Program-made: the position numbers and the translations under genes
Notes under the pieces: generated by a model
Databases searched by the model: none
The model's input: only the letters and a program-made list of their open reading frames with translations
What the model was told of the DNA's origin: nothing
Assembly (NCBI GenBank): GCA_019637615.1
Contig: JAHBVJ010000034.1
Span: forward strand, 1 to 64,000
DNA length: 64,000 bases
Reading direction: 5' to 3'
From: Anaerolineae bacterium
GTDB taxonomy: Bacteria; Chloroflexota; Anaerolineae; Aggregatilineales; UBA2796
In this document: positions 1 through 8,633 of the stretch, piece by piece
Numbering within the stretch: position 1 is the stretch's first letter
How the letters are laid out: each line of letters begins with the position of its first letter

Positions 1-1
1 G

Positions 2-967
2 TTTACGGTGGTCGGAAAGTTTGAAGACGAGGCACAAGCATTACACGCAGCACAAGAAATACGGCTTATTCTCAAGCGACTCCAAGATCGATATAGTTTG
101 CCTGATGCCAATATTATGTATGAACGCGCCAACGTTGAAGGTGGCGGGGTTACGCCATTCGAACAACAGCTAGGCAAAGAATACGGATTCGAATGGAATT
201 ATGGCATCAATTGGTATATGTGGGCTGCTACTTGGTATCCAGAAAAGCTCGATCCAGTAAGCGTAGCAAACGAGTTTGTATTCATCACTAATCCACACCC
301 GTACATTTATTACGGACCACAACCATTTGATGCTATGGTTCAACTATTTGGCGGAGAAATTACCGTATACGTTGAAGAAAGTCTTTCTCATTCTGCTCAA
401 TTCTTGGAATTGACATTGCGGTTTACTGCTCCAACAGAAGACCTCGCGACCGCTTTAGTATCATCCCTTGTCGCATACTTTACCGCCACTGATGACGAAA
501 TTGTGTTGCCACCTTGGTTTGCTTATCATGAAGGTAAACGCGAAGAAGATCCAACCTATTTTAGGCTGCTTGGAGAGATCTATATCTCGGAATCGCGATC
601 AAACTCCACGGATCTCGCCCATCAATTAGATTGGGAAATTGAGCGTTTGGAAAATCTAGACTTACAGACGGCACAAGATTACACACGATTAGAGCAGCTA
701 CGTAGCGAGTACGCCAAGCTATATGCTAATCGAACAACACTATTGACTCTGACTGAAATGCGAACAATCAGACGAGCACTCACAGCAATCCATATTCTCG
801 ACGCGGCAGAAAGAGGAATTGAAGTGGAGCGAGTTGATAAGCAGATTGTTATTCAAAATCTAGAGTTTGATAATTATGCACAGTCAATACTCGCCATTCA
901 TGCGTGGCTCAGAGACATCAGATGCACTGACATCGACTACGAATTTGTTGAAACAAAAGATTATTGA
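2..967 (+). CDS. Hypothetical protein, 5'-truncated by window edge; paralogue of the next gene
   Basis: The frame is open to the left edge. The codons before the GTG at position 8 read F-T-V and match the FTVIGEF stretch about 20 residues into the next gene, so the true start lies outside the window. Roughly 320 residues are visible. The start of the visible part (GKFEDEAQALHAAQEIRLILKRL) parallels the next protein's GEFATRADAERAADEVRAILKRI, and the C-termini also resemble each other (a CTDIDYEF-like end against CADITYTF). I see no signal peptide, membrane segment or catalytic motif. The protein is acidic and rich in aromatic residues, which suggests it is soluble. The gene is more A+T-rich than most of the window. 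Function unknown; it is one half of a tandem duplication. Confidence 0.75.
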   Translation, partial: FTVVGKFEDEAQALHAAQEIRLILKRLQDRYSLPDANIMYERANVEGGGVTPFEQQLGKEYGFEWNYGINWYMWAATWYPEKLDPVSVANEFVFITNPHPYIYYGPQPFDAMVQLFGGEITVYVEESLSHSAQFLELTLRFTAPTEDLATALVSSLVAYFTATDDEIVLPPWFAYHEGKREEDPTYFRLLGEIYISESRSNSTDLAHQLDWEIERLENLDLQTAQDYTRLEQLRSEYAKLYANRTTLLTLTEMRTIRRALTAIHILDAAERGIEVERVDKQIVIQNLEFDNYAQSILAIHAWLRDIRCTDIDYEFVETKDY

Positions 968-980
968 GGACTTGGCAGCC

Positions 981-1970
981 ATGCGCATCTCGATTTGGCA
1001 GCAGTTCAGCAGTAACCACAGCAGCAGTTTCACCGTGATCGGTGAGTTCGCGACTCGTGCGGATGCTGAACGCGCCGCCGATGAAGTGCGCGCGATATTG
1101 AAGCGCATCGAAGATTGGTACACCGAGCATCCCGACGGTATCGAGGGCGTATGGTCACCTTGGGATTGGGGACAGGAGCCATCGCCGCCCGAACTTGAAC
1201 TCGCTGCGCAGTATCAAATTCAGTGGGAGGATGAAGTTATCGATTCACCAGACATTACCAACATCCGCATTGTGCTGGATCGGCTGGTGATCATGGAAAC
1301 TGTGCGCCAAGCTGATGGTGGTGGTCAGCCATTCGACCAGATTATGGAGCGGCTTGGTGGCAAAGGGTATATCTTTTCCAATATTGTTGGGGAACAAAGA
1401 GGGCTAGTGATCTTCGATCTGACCTGTACTGCGCCTGATGAAACAACAGCGCAGCAGATTCGAGACAAACACCTAGCGTTCAATCAGCGCGTCAGGCGTG
1501 ATGGTGCCAAACTGTTTTTTGACCGCTGGTACTTTGATGATATGGACGGCGAATTAAGTTTCCTTGAACTCGTACAACGCCTTCAAATGTCCAACTGCGC
1601 AGATATCACTTATACCTTTACGCAATTTGATTTGGAATCGGACAATTTTGATGCAGCGCAATTACCCCACTACGGTCGAAACGACATTGATGAATTGCTA
1701 GAGGTATTTTCAAAACGTCCGCCAGATTGGTTCAATCGTCGTGAAATCGCGTATATTCTTGGTGACATTGGTGATCCGCGTGGCATTCCCGCGCTGGTTG
1801 AAATGCTCTACGCTTATGACCCTTTAGATCGACCACTAGGGATACGACAACTTCTCCGCATCAACGATCCTAGCGCAGTACAAGCCTTACGAGATGCGCT
1901 GCCAACCGTTGATAAGACGACGCGACAATTGATTGAGGATGCACTAGCAAAATTCAACGAGGGCAACTAA
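981..1970 (+). CDS. Hypothetical protein with C-terminal HEAT/PBS-lyase-like repeats
   Basis: A 329-residue protein starting at ATG 981. A GAGGA ribosome site overlaps the upstream stop codon about 10 bases before this ATG, whereas the longer frame from 867 would overlap gene 1 by 100 bases. Residues ~15-215 are paralogous to the upstream protein. Residues ~245-325 form helical repeats (REIAYILGDIGDPRGIPALVEML, then IRQLLRINDPSAVQALRDAL), the pattern of HEAT/PBS-lyase repeats that usually bind proteins. The upstream paralogue lacks this region. The 13-base gap suggests cotranscription. No enzyme motif is visible. Function unknown; a scaffold or sensor role would be a guess from the repeats alone. 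Confidence 0.75.
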   Translation: MRISIWQQFSSNHSSSFTVIGEFATRADAERAADEVRAILKRIEDWYTEHPDGIEGVWSPWDWGQEPSPPELELAAQYQIQWEDEVIDSPDITNIRIVLDRLVIMETVRQADGGGQPFDQIMERLGGKGYIFSNIVGEQRGLVIFDLTCTAPDETTAQQIRDKHLAFNQRVRRDGAKLFFDRWYFDDMDGELSFLELVQRLQMSNCADITYTFTQFDLESDNFDAAQLPHYGRNDIDELLEVFSKRPPDWFNRREIAYILGDIGDPRGIPALVEMLYAYDPLDRPLGIRQLLRINDPSAVQALRDALPTVDKTTRQLIEDALAKFNEGN

Positions 1971-2586
1971 TCAATATTCCGTATCGCGCTCAGAGATTTC
2001 GTGCTTTAGAGCTTGCACAATTCAGTGTTGGTCGTTCTCATTGCAATTCCAATATTCCAACCTCTGGATCTTGTATAAATGCGCGGATGATGTCAACGTG
2101 AGTTCGTAACACAAGCTCAATCTGCGCAGTAGTGCAGTTGCCAAAACGTAACTAAATTACCTTTGGCGGAAACCCTTTAGTTGTAGTAGTTAGGACTTAA
2201 GCTGACACTTCGACTTCCTCTTGAGTTTACTCGAAGTGTCAGCTTAAGTCCTAACTACTACCTGTATCGGACAACAGTGGTTCTTAGCTTGTGTTACCAG
2301 CAAACTGGCAGCTTGCGTCACGCCGATCTCAAAAGCACCTTATCTACGAATCACACACGTAAGGACATCGTTAAAGCAAAGCCCAATGCCATGATGAATC
2401 TGAGAAACCTTTTCAGGTCGTAACACCTGCTTGATTATCCCGCGTTTTCGCGTGGATGGATCAGGATAGCCCTATTCAAAAGTACAGTACAAGACCTCAG
2501 CATATTCATAGCCTATCTAGCTCTCCGACGTTGTACTCTGTTATCCGATGATATTCATAGCTGGAGGCTTCCGAGGAGGACACCTG
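1971..2586. other. 616-base intergenic gap, no gene seen
   Basis: No frame here has a convincing start, ribosome site and codon pattern. The only structure I see is the long inverted repeat listed separately. The segment after the repeat (2262-2586) looks like non-coding, fairly A+T-rich DNA. The promoter for the methyltransferase at 2587 should lie in it, but I could not pick clear -35/-10 boxes. Confidence 0.6.
2183..2261. repeat. Perfect 31-bp inverted repeat with 17-base loop
   Basis: Left arm 2183-2213 and right arm 2231-2261 are exact reverse complements; the loop is 2214-2230. The arm core contains CTTAAGCTGACACTTCGA. No T-tract follows on either strand, so this is not a typical intrinsic terminator, and the stem is much longer than terminators need. 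I found no second copy in the window. It could be a MITE-like remnant, a recombination product or a structured RNA. Confidence 0.85.
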
Positions 2587-3354
2587 ATGTCGGTCAAAAC
2601 ATTTACACTGGTCATACCCAATGACATTAACGGTCTTGCACAAAATGAAGAGTATTGCCTTTTGGTATGCGACAATCGGTATCGCAAAATTCGACTGCAT
2701 GATTATCACGAAATCTACCAAATCCCCGGTTTATATGAATATCTGTTTTATGATCTACTAGAATGTAAATCCCCGGAGGTAGTTACACAGGCATTGATCG
2801 AACAGGTCAAACAGTCTCAAGCCTCTAGTGACCTTATTGTGCTTGAATTGGGTGCGGGCAACGGAATTGTGGCAGAGGCGCTCACGAATAACGGGGTCGA
2901 AACGATCGTAGGCATCGATATCATTGAGGAAGCCGCACAGGCGGCACTGCGTGATCGCAGCCACGTTTATCAAGATTATCTTGTTGAAGATCTGACCAAC
3001 CTATCTTCTGAAGCACGAGAAAAGCTGAAAGCAACACCGTTTAATTGCTTGATTTCAGTCGCTGCTCTCGGGTTTGGCGATATTCCGCCACTAGCCTTTG
3101 CCAGTGCTTTCAATTATGTTAACGATGAAGGCTGGGTAGCCTTTAATATCAAAAGTGATTTCCTTACGGATCGCGAACCGTCTGGGTTCAGTCAGCTTAT
3201 TCACAGGATGGAGAATGCGGGCATTCTGGATGTGCATGTAAAACAAGCCTACCAACATCGTTTGGCATTGGATGGGCGGTCACTTCAATACGTCTCCATC
3301 GTAGGCACCAAACAGACGTCTATTCCGCAGTCGATGTTCGAAGAACTCTCTTAA
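2587..3354 (+). CDS. Class I SAM-dependent methyltransferase
   Basis: A 255-residue protein. The start is ATG 2587, preceded at 6 bases by GAGGAGGA; an in-frame ATG at 2548 lacks such a site. The SAM-binding glycine-rich loop ELGAGNGIVAEAL (motif I) is near residue 87, and the acidic end of strand 2 (VGIDIIEEA) follows about 20 residues later. DDEGWVAFNIKSDF-like sequence corresponds to the post-motif III strand. The first ~80 residues precede the Rossmann core and match nothing I know. The substrate cannot be deduced. The gene stands alone, after a long gap and convergent with the two-component operon. Confidence 0.8.
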   Translation: MSVKTFTLVIPNDINGLAQNEEYCLLVCDNRYRKIRLHDYHEIYQIPGLYEYLFYDLLECKSPEVVTQALIEQVKQSQASSDLIVLELGAGNGIVAEALTNNGVETIVGIDIIEEAAQAALRDRSHVYQDYLVEDLTNLSSEAREKLKATPFNCLISVAALGFGDIPPLAFASAFNYVNDEGWVAFNIKSDFLTDREPSGFSQLIHRMENAGILDVHVKQAYQHRLALDGRSLQYVSIVGTKQTSIPQSMFEELS

Positions 3355-3391
3355 AGCCTGATACAAACCTGCATGGTAGCGCTTACCCAAT

Positions 3392-4054
3392 TCAATTATC
3401 GTGAGATTCTGACTCTATTGTCTGATTCAACATGTTGTGTCGTAGCGCTGTGGTAGCGATTTCTGTACGAGTCCCTACACTAAGCTTGCCCATGATATTG
3501 CTAACGTGAAATTTCACGGTAGAAAGACGTACTTCAAGGTTCTGTGCGATCTCCGCATTGGTCAGTCCATCTGCGATTAATTTCAAGACTTGCCGCTCAC
3601 GTTTCGTCAGATCATCACCCAAAGTATCCGCCTGAGCGGTCAAGGCTTGAATCACCCCCGGTGCCAGCGTTGCGCGTCCGACATATGCGGAACGGATTGC
3701 ATTAGCTAACACATCCGCATCAATATCCTTAAGTAGGTAGCCTACTGCGCCAGCGGCAATCGAGCTTTGAATGAGATCGTCGCCAGTAAAGCCCGTCAAC
3801 ACCAAAACATTACAATGGGGGTAGGTTGCGAGAATGCGTTTGGTTGCTTCAATACCATCTATTTCAGGGAGGTTAATATCCATGATGACAACATCAGGTT
3901 CTACCTCTGGGCAGATCAAGACTGCTTCTTCACCGGTTGAAGCTTCCCCCACCAATTTTAGGTCTTGATACGCAGCCAAGAAGGTACGCAACCCCTTACG
4001 AATCATTTTGTGATCATCAACTATCAGTACTCGAATAGTGTCTTGGTCGATCAT
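3392..4054 (-). CDS. NarL/LuxR-family response regulator
   Basis: A 220-residue regulator. The receiver domain (residues ~7-125) carries the acidic pair D13-D14 and phospho-acceptor D59 in IMDINLPEIDG, with the conserved Lys in LLKDID. A LuxR-type HTH (~150-212) starts LTKRERQVLKLIADGLTNAE. I chose ATG 4054, two bases after the kinase stop, with GGAGAG about 10 bases upstream; an in-frame ATG at 4081 would overlap the kinase by 25 bases. Being translationally close to the histidine kinase, it is almost certainly its cognate partner, binding DNA when phosphorylated. The targets are not evident; darA and the osmolyte transporter lie upstream of the operon. Confidence 0.92.
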   Translation of the reverse strand: MIDQDTIRVLIVDDHKMIRKGLRTFLAAYQDLKLVGEASTGEEAVLICPEVEPDVVIMDINLPEIDGIEATKRILATYPHCNVLVLTGFTGDDLIQSSIAAGAVGYLLKDIDADVLANAIRSAYVGRATLAPGVIQALTAQADTLGDDLTKRERQVLKLIADGLTNAEIAQNLEVRLSTVKFHVSNIMGKLSVGTRTEIATTALRHNMLNQTIESESHDN

Positions 4055-4056
4055 CG

Positions 4057-5205
4057 TTAATGTTCTCTCCGCGTTTTCCAAATCACCTGAATCAAGGTAC
4101 CTTTCCCTCGCGTGGACGTTATGTTTATCGCCGATCCAATGGATGTCGCCCGTTCGCGCATAGTGGATAGACCTATCCCGCGTTGTCCAATGCTATCTAC
4201 ATCGAAGCCTTGACCGTTATCGCCAATAGCCAACTGTGCATAGGTTGGTTGCCGATCCAACAGAATCCTGATTTTTGTCGCGTGCGAATGTTTCGTTACA
4301 TTGTTCAGCGCTTCTTGAGTAATCCGATAGAAAGCGACTCGAACTTCTGGCGGTAACGGCGTTTGACCATTCAATATTAGTCTCACGGACATTCCCTGTG
4401 CCGCTATCACATTGATCAGGCTTTGGAGTGTCTCATGGAGCGATTGTTCAGCGATCTTGGATGGTCGCATTTCTAGCAGGATGGTGCGCATTTCTGCTAA
4501 TGCACCTTTTACCAGAGTACGTAGTTCGGCTAGCTGCTCCCTCGCGTTGGTCTGATCAAGTTCCCACAATTTCGGCAAAACTTGGACAATGAGCGATGCT
4601 GCAAATAGGTTTTGCGAGACCGCATCATGCAGATCGCGCGAAATGCGGTCACGTTCGGCAGTCACCGCATCTTCTTTTGAGCGAGCTATCCACTGTGCGT
4701 GACGTAGCGTTTGTGCGGCCTGATCTCCCAACGCAGCCGCGAGATCCATTTTCATCGCTTCTGCCAGTGAACGGTGCGAACCGATCAATAACATCCGGCC
4801 CATAACGTCATTATCGACGACGAGCGGGACAGAAAGCGCATGAACTGTCGTCACATGCTTGGTGGGATTAGTATCAGATGGCGTCTTCGCTGGCGTTAGA
4901 GGTCGCGTTAGATATGCATATTGAACAGAGCGCGTGTATTGGAGAGAAGTCAATAAGGGCTTAAATTCGGGGGGCAGGTCGGTGGATGATAGCCCATCTA
5001 GGTGACCAACAGCAGTTTCCAACTGTAAGTTGCCATTATCAAGCAGATAAATCGCCGCGTACTCCACTCCGAGCATTTGTTGAGCCTTGCCCAAAATATG
5101 CTCAAATACTTCATCCACAGTAGTGCTGTCGCGGATCAGCTTCAAAAACTGTGCAAGTTCATGCGCTGCTGCAATGTGCTGGTTAGTGAGTTGGTTTTGT
5201 GTCAC
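4057..5205 (-). CDS. Cytosolic GAF sensor histidine kinase (HisKA_3 type)
   Basis: A 382-residue kinase starting at GTG 5205. Residues ~20-170 form a GAF-like domain (GVEYAAIYLLDNGNLQLETAVG). The dimerisation helix has the HisKA_3 motif ERDRISRDLHDAVSQNL with H193 as phospho-acceptor. The ATPase domain shows the N box (ALNNVTKHSHA), the G1 box (IGDNGQGFD) and the G2 box (GIGLSTMRERA). There is no transmembrane segment or signal peptide, so it senses an intracellular cue through GAF, possibly redox state, a gas or a small ligand. Cys or His ligands for a metal cofactor are not obvious. It forms an operon with the downstream LuxR-type regulator. Confidence 0.92.
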   Translation of the reverse strand: MTQNQLTNQHIAAAHELAQFLKLIRDSTTVDEVFEHILGKAQQMLGVEYAAIYLLDNGNLQLETAVGHLDGLSSTDLPPEFKPLLTSLQYTRSVQYAYLTRPLTPAKTPSDTNPTKHVTTVHALSVPLVVDNDVMGRMLLIGSHRSLAEAMKMDLAAALGDQAAQTLRHAQWIARSKEDAVTAERDRISRDLHDAVSQNLFAASLIVQVLPKLWELDQTNAREQLAELRTLVKGALAEMRTILLEMRPSKIAEQSLHETLQSLINVIAAQGMSVRLILNGQTPLPPEVRVAFYRITQEALNNVTKHSHATKIRILLDRQPTYAQLAIGDNGQGFDVDSIGQRGIGLSTMRERATSIGSAINITSTRGKGTLIQVIWKTRREH

Positions 5206-5386
5206 GCGGCAAATCCCATTAACTTCATTGGCTAAATCTCTACCTGTGCAAAAGCAAACGCAGAAGAAATACAGAAGTGGAGTATTTACATTGTATCATA
5301 GGATTTAGTGTCTCTGGGCGTGTGCCTGCTTGCGCGTATCTTGCTACTGCCCAAATCCCACGCCTCATGTACCTGACCACGCAACA

Positions 5387-5659
5387 TCACATCTGCAAAA
5401 ATTGCGATGCTTCCAAGAAGAACATCGTGATCGATTTTTGAACTTCACTCGCATTTACTTGACAGACATCTTCGATCAAGGCTTGGAGCGCGGCAACACC
5501 GTCTGACTCAACTCCAATCATTAACGTCGTACTGTTGCGACGAAAGAAACCGCCCTGCGAATTGATCATCGTATAAACATGACCATATTCTGTGAGACTA
5601 TTCATCAGGAGGGGCAAGATGCTTGTATCAAACACAACTGCAAGAACAATTTTTTTCAT
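5387..5659 (-). CDS. darA: PII-like cyclic-di-AMP receptor, DarA/PstA (DUF970) family
   Basis: A 90-residue protein. GGFFRRNSTTLMIGVES matches the family signature (GGFL-x-SGNTT-x-IGVE), and the N-terminus MKKIVLAVVFDTSILPLLMNSL fits the first beta-alpha unit of the PII fold. The size is slightly below the usual ~105-110. GGAGGT sits 7 bases before the ATG. Family knowledge: these trimeric cytosolic proteins bind c-di-AMP, the second messenger controlling K+ and osmolyte balance; no enzymatic activity is known. The gene lies 292 bases from the start of an osmolyte ABC transporter transcribed the other way, which fits. The C-terminal part has diverged, so ligand binding is inferred. Confidence 0.8.
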   Translation of the reverse strand: MKKIVLAVVFDTSILPLLMNSLTEYGHVYTMINSQGGFFRRNSTTLMIGVESDGVAALQALIEDVCQVNASEVQKSITMFFLEASQFLQM

Positions 5660-5951
5660 AAACCGTACCTCCGAGAAGCTCTGAACAGATATGGCAATTG
5701 TTCGAACTAGGGTAGTGGAGCCACTAGGAATTGGGCTAGGCTATTTCCTATACTTTAGTAGAGTTTTCCCGAAAACGCGACTATGACGGGACATTCGGAA
5801 CCCGTTGCGCAAAGCCGTGAAATAACCTCAATAGCAAACCCATAGCCTCGACCAAAGTATAGTTTTTTAACTGACCTTATATTGGGGGTTGATACAAGCG
5901 GGCTGACGCATACTCATACGTGTGGTCGGATATATTCAGGAGAGAATACAC

Positions 5952-6893
5952 GTGAGAAAAATCCTTGTTCTACTAATGGTTTGTGCTTTGATGCTAGGCA
6001 CAACTAGCTTCGCACTGGCACAATCAGACACGATTATTCGAGTAGGGTCAAAGGACTTTGCAGAGCAATTTGTATTGGGACAGATGATTGTCCTTGTGCT
6101 TGAAAATGCGGGTTTGAAAGTCGAAGATCGCGTCAATTTGGGTGGTAGTAAAGTCAATCGTGATGCCCTCGTGAACGGCGAGATTGATGTTTATCCAGAA
6201 TACACTGGCACAGCCATCAGTAATTACTTCCGCGATGTGACGTACGCGAATATTCCGGAAGGCGCATCGCAAAATGGCTATATGTCCTTCGCAACCGTCA
6301 GTTCACTGGATGCAGCGGTCAACGATCTCATCTGGCTGAATCCCTCTCCAGCCAGTAACACATATGCACTTGCCATCAAGCGGTCATTTTCAGAAGAAAA
6401 CAAAATGACTTCGCTGGAGGATTTTGCCAAATACATCAATGATGGGGGCAAGGTCGTGGTTGCCGTCGATGACGAGTTCGCGCAACGCCCCGACGGATTA
6501 GCATCCTTCGAAAAGACATATGACTTCACCTTTAAGGAAGGCCAAGTTCTGATCATCGCTGGTGCGACGCCCGCGCAAACGCAGCAGATGCTCAATGAAG
6601 ATACGAACGGTGTGAATGTTGCGATGGCGTTCAGCACGGACGGCGCGCTGTTGGCCTATAATTTCGTCGTGTTGTCGGATGACAAAGGCGCGCAACCCGT
6701 TTTCCAACCAGCTCCCGTGTTTCGTGGCAGTGTCTTGAGAGCAAACCCGCAGATCCCCGGTCTGCTTAATCCGGTGTTCGCCTCGTTAGATGTCGTCACC
6801 CTTCAAGGGTTGAATGCGCAAGTCGAAGTTGATGGCGAAAATCCCAAAGAAGTCGCTCGCAAATACCTAACGGACAAAGGCTTCATCAAGTAG
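5952..6893 (+). CDS. Glycine betaine/choline-type ABC transporter substrate-binding protein
   Basis: A 313-residue secreted or anchored binding protein of the OpuAC/OsmX family. I chose GTG 5952, with AGGAGA about 8 bases upstream; this gives a clean signal peptide (MRKILVLLMVCALMLGTTSF, cleavage after ALAQ), while the frame from 5922 adds a polar leader. The mature start IRVGSKDFAEQFVLGQM and the segment GEIDVYPEYTGTA are diagnostic of quaternary-amine receptors. A lipobox Cys is absent, so it may be retained by other means. It is first in a four-gene cluster (receptor, permease, ATPase, permease), 95 bases before the permease. The substrate (betaine, choline, carnitine or proline betaine) cannot be fixed from sequence. 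Confidence 0.9.
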   Translation: MRKILVLLMVCALMLGTTSFALAQSDTIIRVGSKDFAEQFVLGQMIVLVLENAGLKVEDRVNLGGSKVNRDALVNGEIDVYPEYTGTAISNYFRDVTYANIPEGASQNGYMSFATVSSLDAAVNDLIWLNPSPASNTYALAIKRSFSEENKMTSLEDFAKYINDGGKVVVAVDDEFAQRPDGLASFEKTYDFTFKEGQVLIIAGATPAQTQQMLNEDTNGVNVAMAFSTDGALLAYNFVVLSDDKGAQPVFQPAPVFRGSVLRANPQIPGLLNPVFASLDVVTLQGLNAQVEVDGENPKEVARKYLTDKGFIK

Positions 6894-6988
6894 GCTGTTC
6901 ACCTGCGCAACGTATTCCTTCTCGATGAATAGGTCAGGGATCGAAGTCGTGATCCCTGACCAACCAGTTTACTGCTTAAGGACAGACT

Positions 6989-8611
6989 ATGAATCGTGTG
7001 GCATTTATTGCCAGTATCGCCATTGCGTTGGGGTTCTTTTTCCTGCCAATCGTAGAGCTGAAACCTAATCGGTTGGCAGCCGGAGTACCTTTCTCGCTGT
7101 TGCAATTCCAGAACGATTTTCGCTATTTGGTGCTATTCGTCCTGTCGTTAGTCCCTGCTGGTCTAGCTTACATCGAAGATCGGTCACGGCGCGGTTCTTT
7201 GTTGCTGTTGATTGGCTACGTGTTACTTACCCTCGTGCTGTTGCTGCCAACCATTGCCGGCAACGATCTGCTTGCAAACGCTGCCAACTACTTTGACGAG
7301 ACGATTCGTCTGCGCAATCCGCGTTTATTGCCCACCAGCGCGTTAACGGTAGGCTTCATCGGCAGTTTGATGGTTCTATACGCCGCGTTCGAAGATTTAC
7401 GCGCGAGTCGCTGGTCTTTCAATGTGCGCTTATTACTTGGTTCAATTGGATTCCTGATCCTAGTCGGGTTGTTTGCTTCCCACGCGATGGACACCTATTC
7501 CGTCATGGTGGAATTCCAAGCCAACGGTGCATTGTTAGGGCAGCGTATTATCGAGCATGTGGTGATGGTCGCCGTTGCCTTGTTGGTCGGGTTAATAGCA
7601 GGCGTCGCACTGGGGCTGTGGGCAACTAGAGATCAGAACGCCTCTCCGTTCATCCTGTACAGCGTGAGCATTATTCAGACGATACCAAGTCTGGCGCTAT
7701 TTGGTCTCCTGCTCGTACCACTAGCGCGGCTTGGCGATTTACCACTCTCAACGCTGCTCACGTTTTTCTTGATCACAGGGCTACTGATTGTATTTACTTA
7801 CGCCATTTTTCGTGTCACTGGATTACCGCTCCTTATACGACGTGGTGCGATGCTCGTTTTCATTCTCAGTGCCTCTATCGCACTAACGCTATTTACGGTG
7901 GTGTTGGTCAGCTTTGGCTTTCGCGTGATATTGCAGGTCGCTAAAGAAGGAAATGCTGAGAACCTACAACAGCTGCTCATCGCTGTTCTGATAGCTCCGA
8001 TCCTATTTGTATTCAGTCGGCAACCATTGAGAAAGATGTTTCGGCGTTTGTTGGCAATTGGTGCGCTCATCGCCAGCCTGATCGCTATCGTGATCAGCCT
8101 TGTCATGGTGGTACAAGCTGCGCAGAGCATTTTCGCGCGTGTACCAGCGTCGCAATCATTCAGCGTGCGAGATCTCGGCATTTCCGGTATTGGCACGGCT
8201 CCGGCTTTAGTAGCACTGGCCTTGTATTCGCTGCTACCGATTGTACGGAATACTTTCGCTGGCTTGAACAATGTTGATCGCGCCGTGATCGATGCGGGTC
8301 GTGGCATGGGGATGACAGCACGGCAAATCTTCTTCCGTATTGAACTCCCGCTGGCATTACCCGTGATTATGGCAGGCGTCAGGAACGCGGGCGTGGCGTT
8401 AGTGGGCATCGCCGTCATCGCCACTTTGATCGGTGCTGGCGGGCTAGGTGATTTTGTGGTGCAAGGGATTGTCACCACATCCGTCGATATGGTGCTGCTG
8501 GGGTCGATTCCAGCTATTGCTCTATCATTCTTGGTGGATTTGGGGCTGCGGATGGTCGAAGTGTGGTTTACCTCGCCCGGCCTGAGAACCGCTCAAAGTT
8601 CGGCTAAGTAA
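6989..8611 (+). CDS. ABC permease, OpuB/YehW type, with N-terminal extension and large internal insertion
   Basis: 540 residues, about twice the usual size. Residues ~1-165 form an extra membrane domain with several hydrophobic segments. The permease core begins near residue 180. The EAA-type coupling loop, DAGRGMGMTARQIFFRIELP, is near residue 432 and docks the ATPase. The core segment SIIQTIPSLALFGLLL (~227-242) should run directly into GIGTAPALVALALYSLLPIVRNT, but about 145 residues of further hydrophobic helices (~250-395) are inserted. The cluster's other permease lacks this insertion. It lies 22 bases before the ATPase gene. The stop codon and frame are clean, so this is not a broken gene. 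Confidence 0.88.
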   Translation: MNRVAFIASIAIALGFFFLPIVELKPNRLAAGVPFSLLQFQNDFRYLVLFVLSLVPAGLAYIEDRSRRGSLLLLIGYVLLTLVLLLPTIAGNDLLANAANYFDETIRLRNPRLLPTSALTVGFIGSLMVLYAAFEDLRASRWSFNVRLLLGSIGFLILVGLFASHAMDTYSVMVEFQANGALLGQRIIEHVVMVAVALLVGLIAGVALGLWATRDQNASPFILYSVSIIQTIPSLALFGLLLVPLARLGDLPLSTLLTFFLITGLLIVFTYAIFRVTGLPLLIRRGAMLVFILSASIALTLFTVVLVSFGFRVILQVAKEGNAENLQQLLIAVLIAPILFVFSRQPLRKMFRRLLAIGALIASLIAIVISLVMVVQAAQSIFARVPASQSFSVRDLGISGIGTAPALVALALYSLLPIVRNTFAGLNNVDRAVIDAGRGMGMTARQIFFRIELPLALPVIMAGVRNAGVALVGIAVIATLIGAGGLGDFVVQGIVTTSVDMVLLGSIPAIALSFLVDLGLRMVEVWFTSPGLRTAQSSAK

Positions 8612-8633
8612 CTTAAAGGAACTGAACGTCAGT

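Noticed and set aside
867..980. Longer start for the second paralogue (ATG 867)
   Set aside because: It overlaps the first gene by 100 bases, and the paralogue alignment and ribosome site favour ATG 981.
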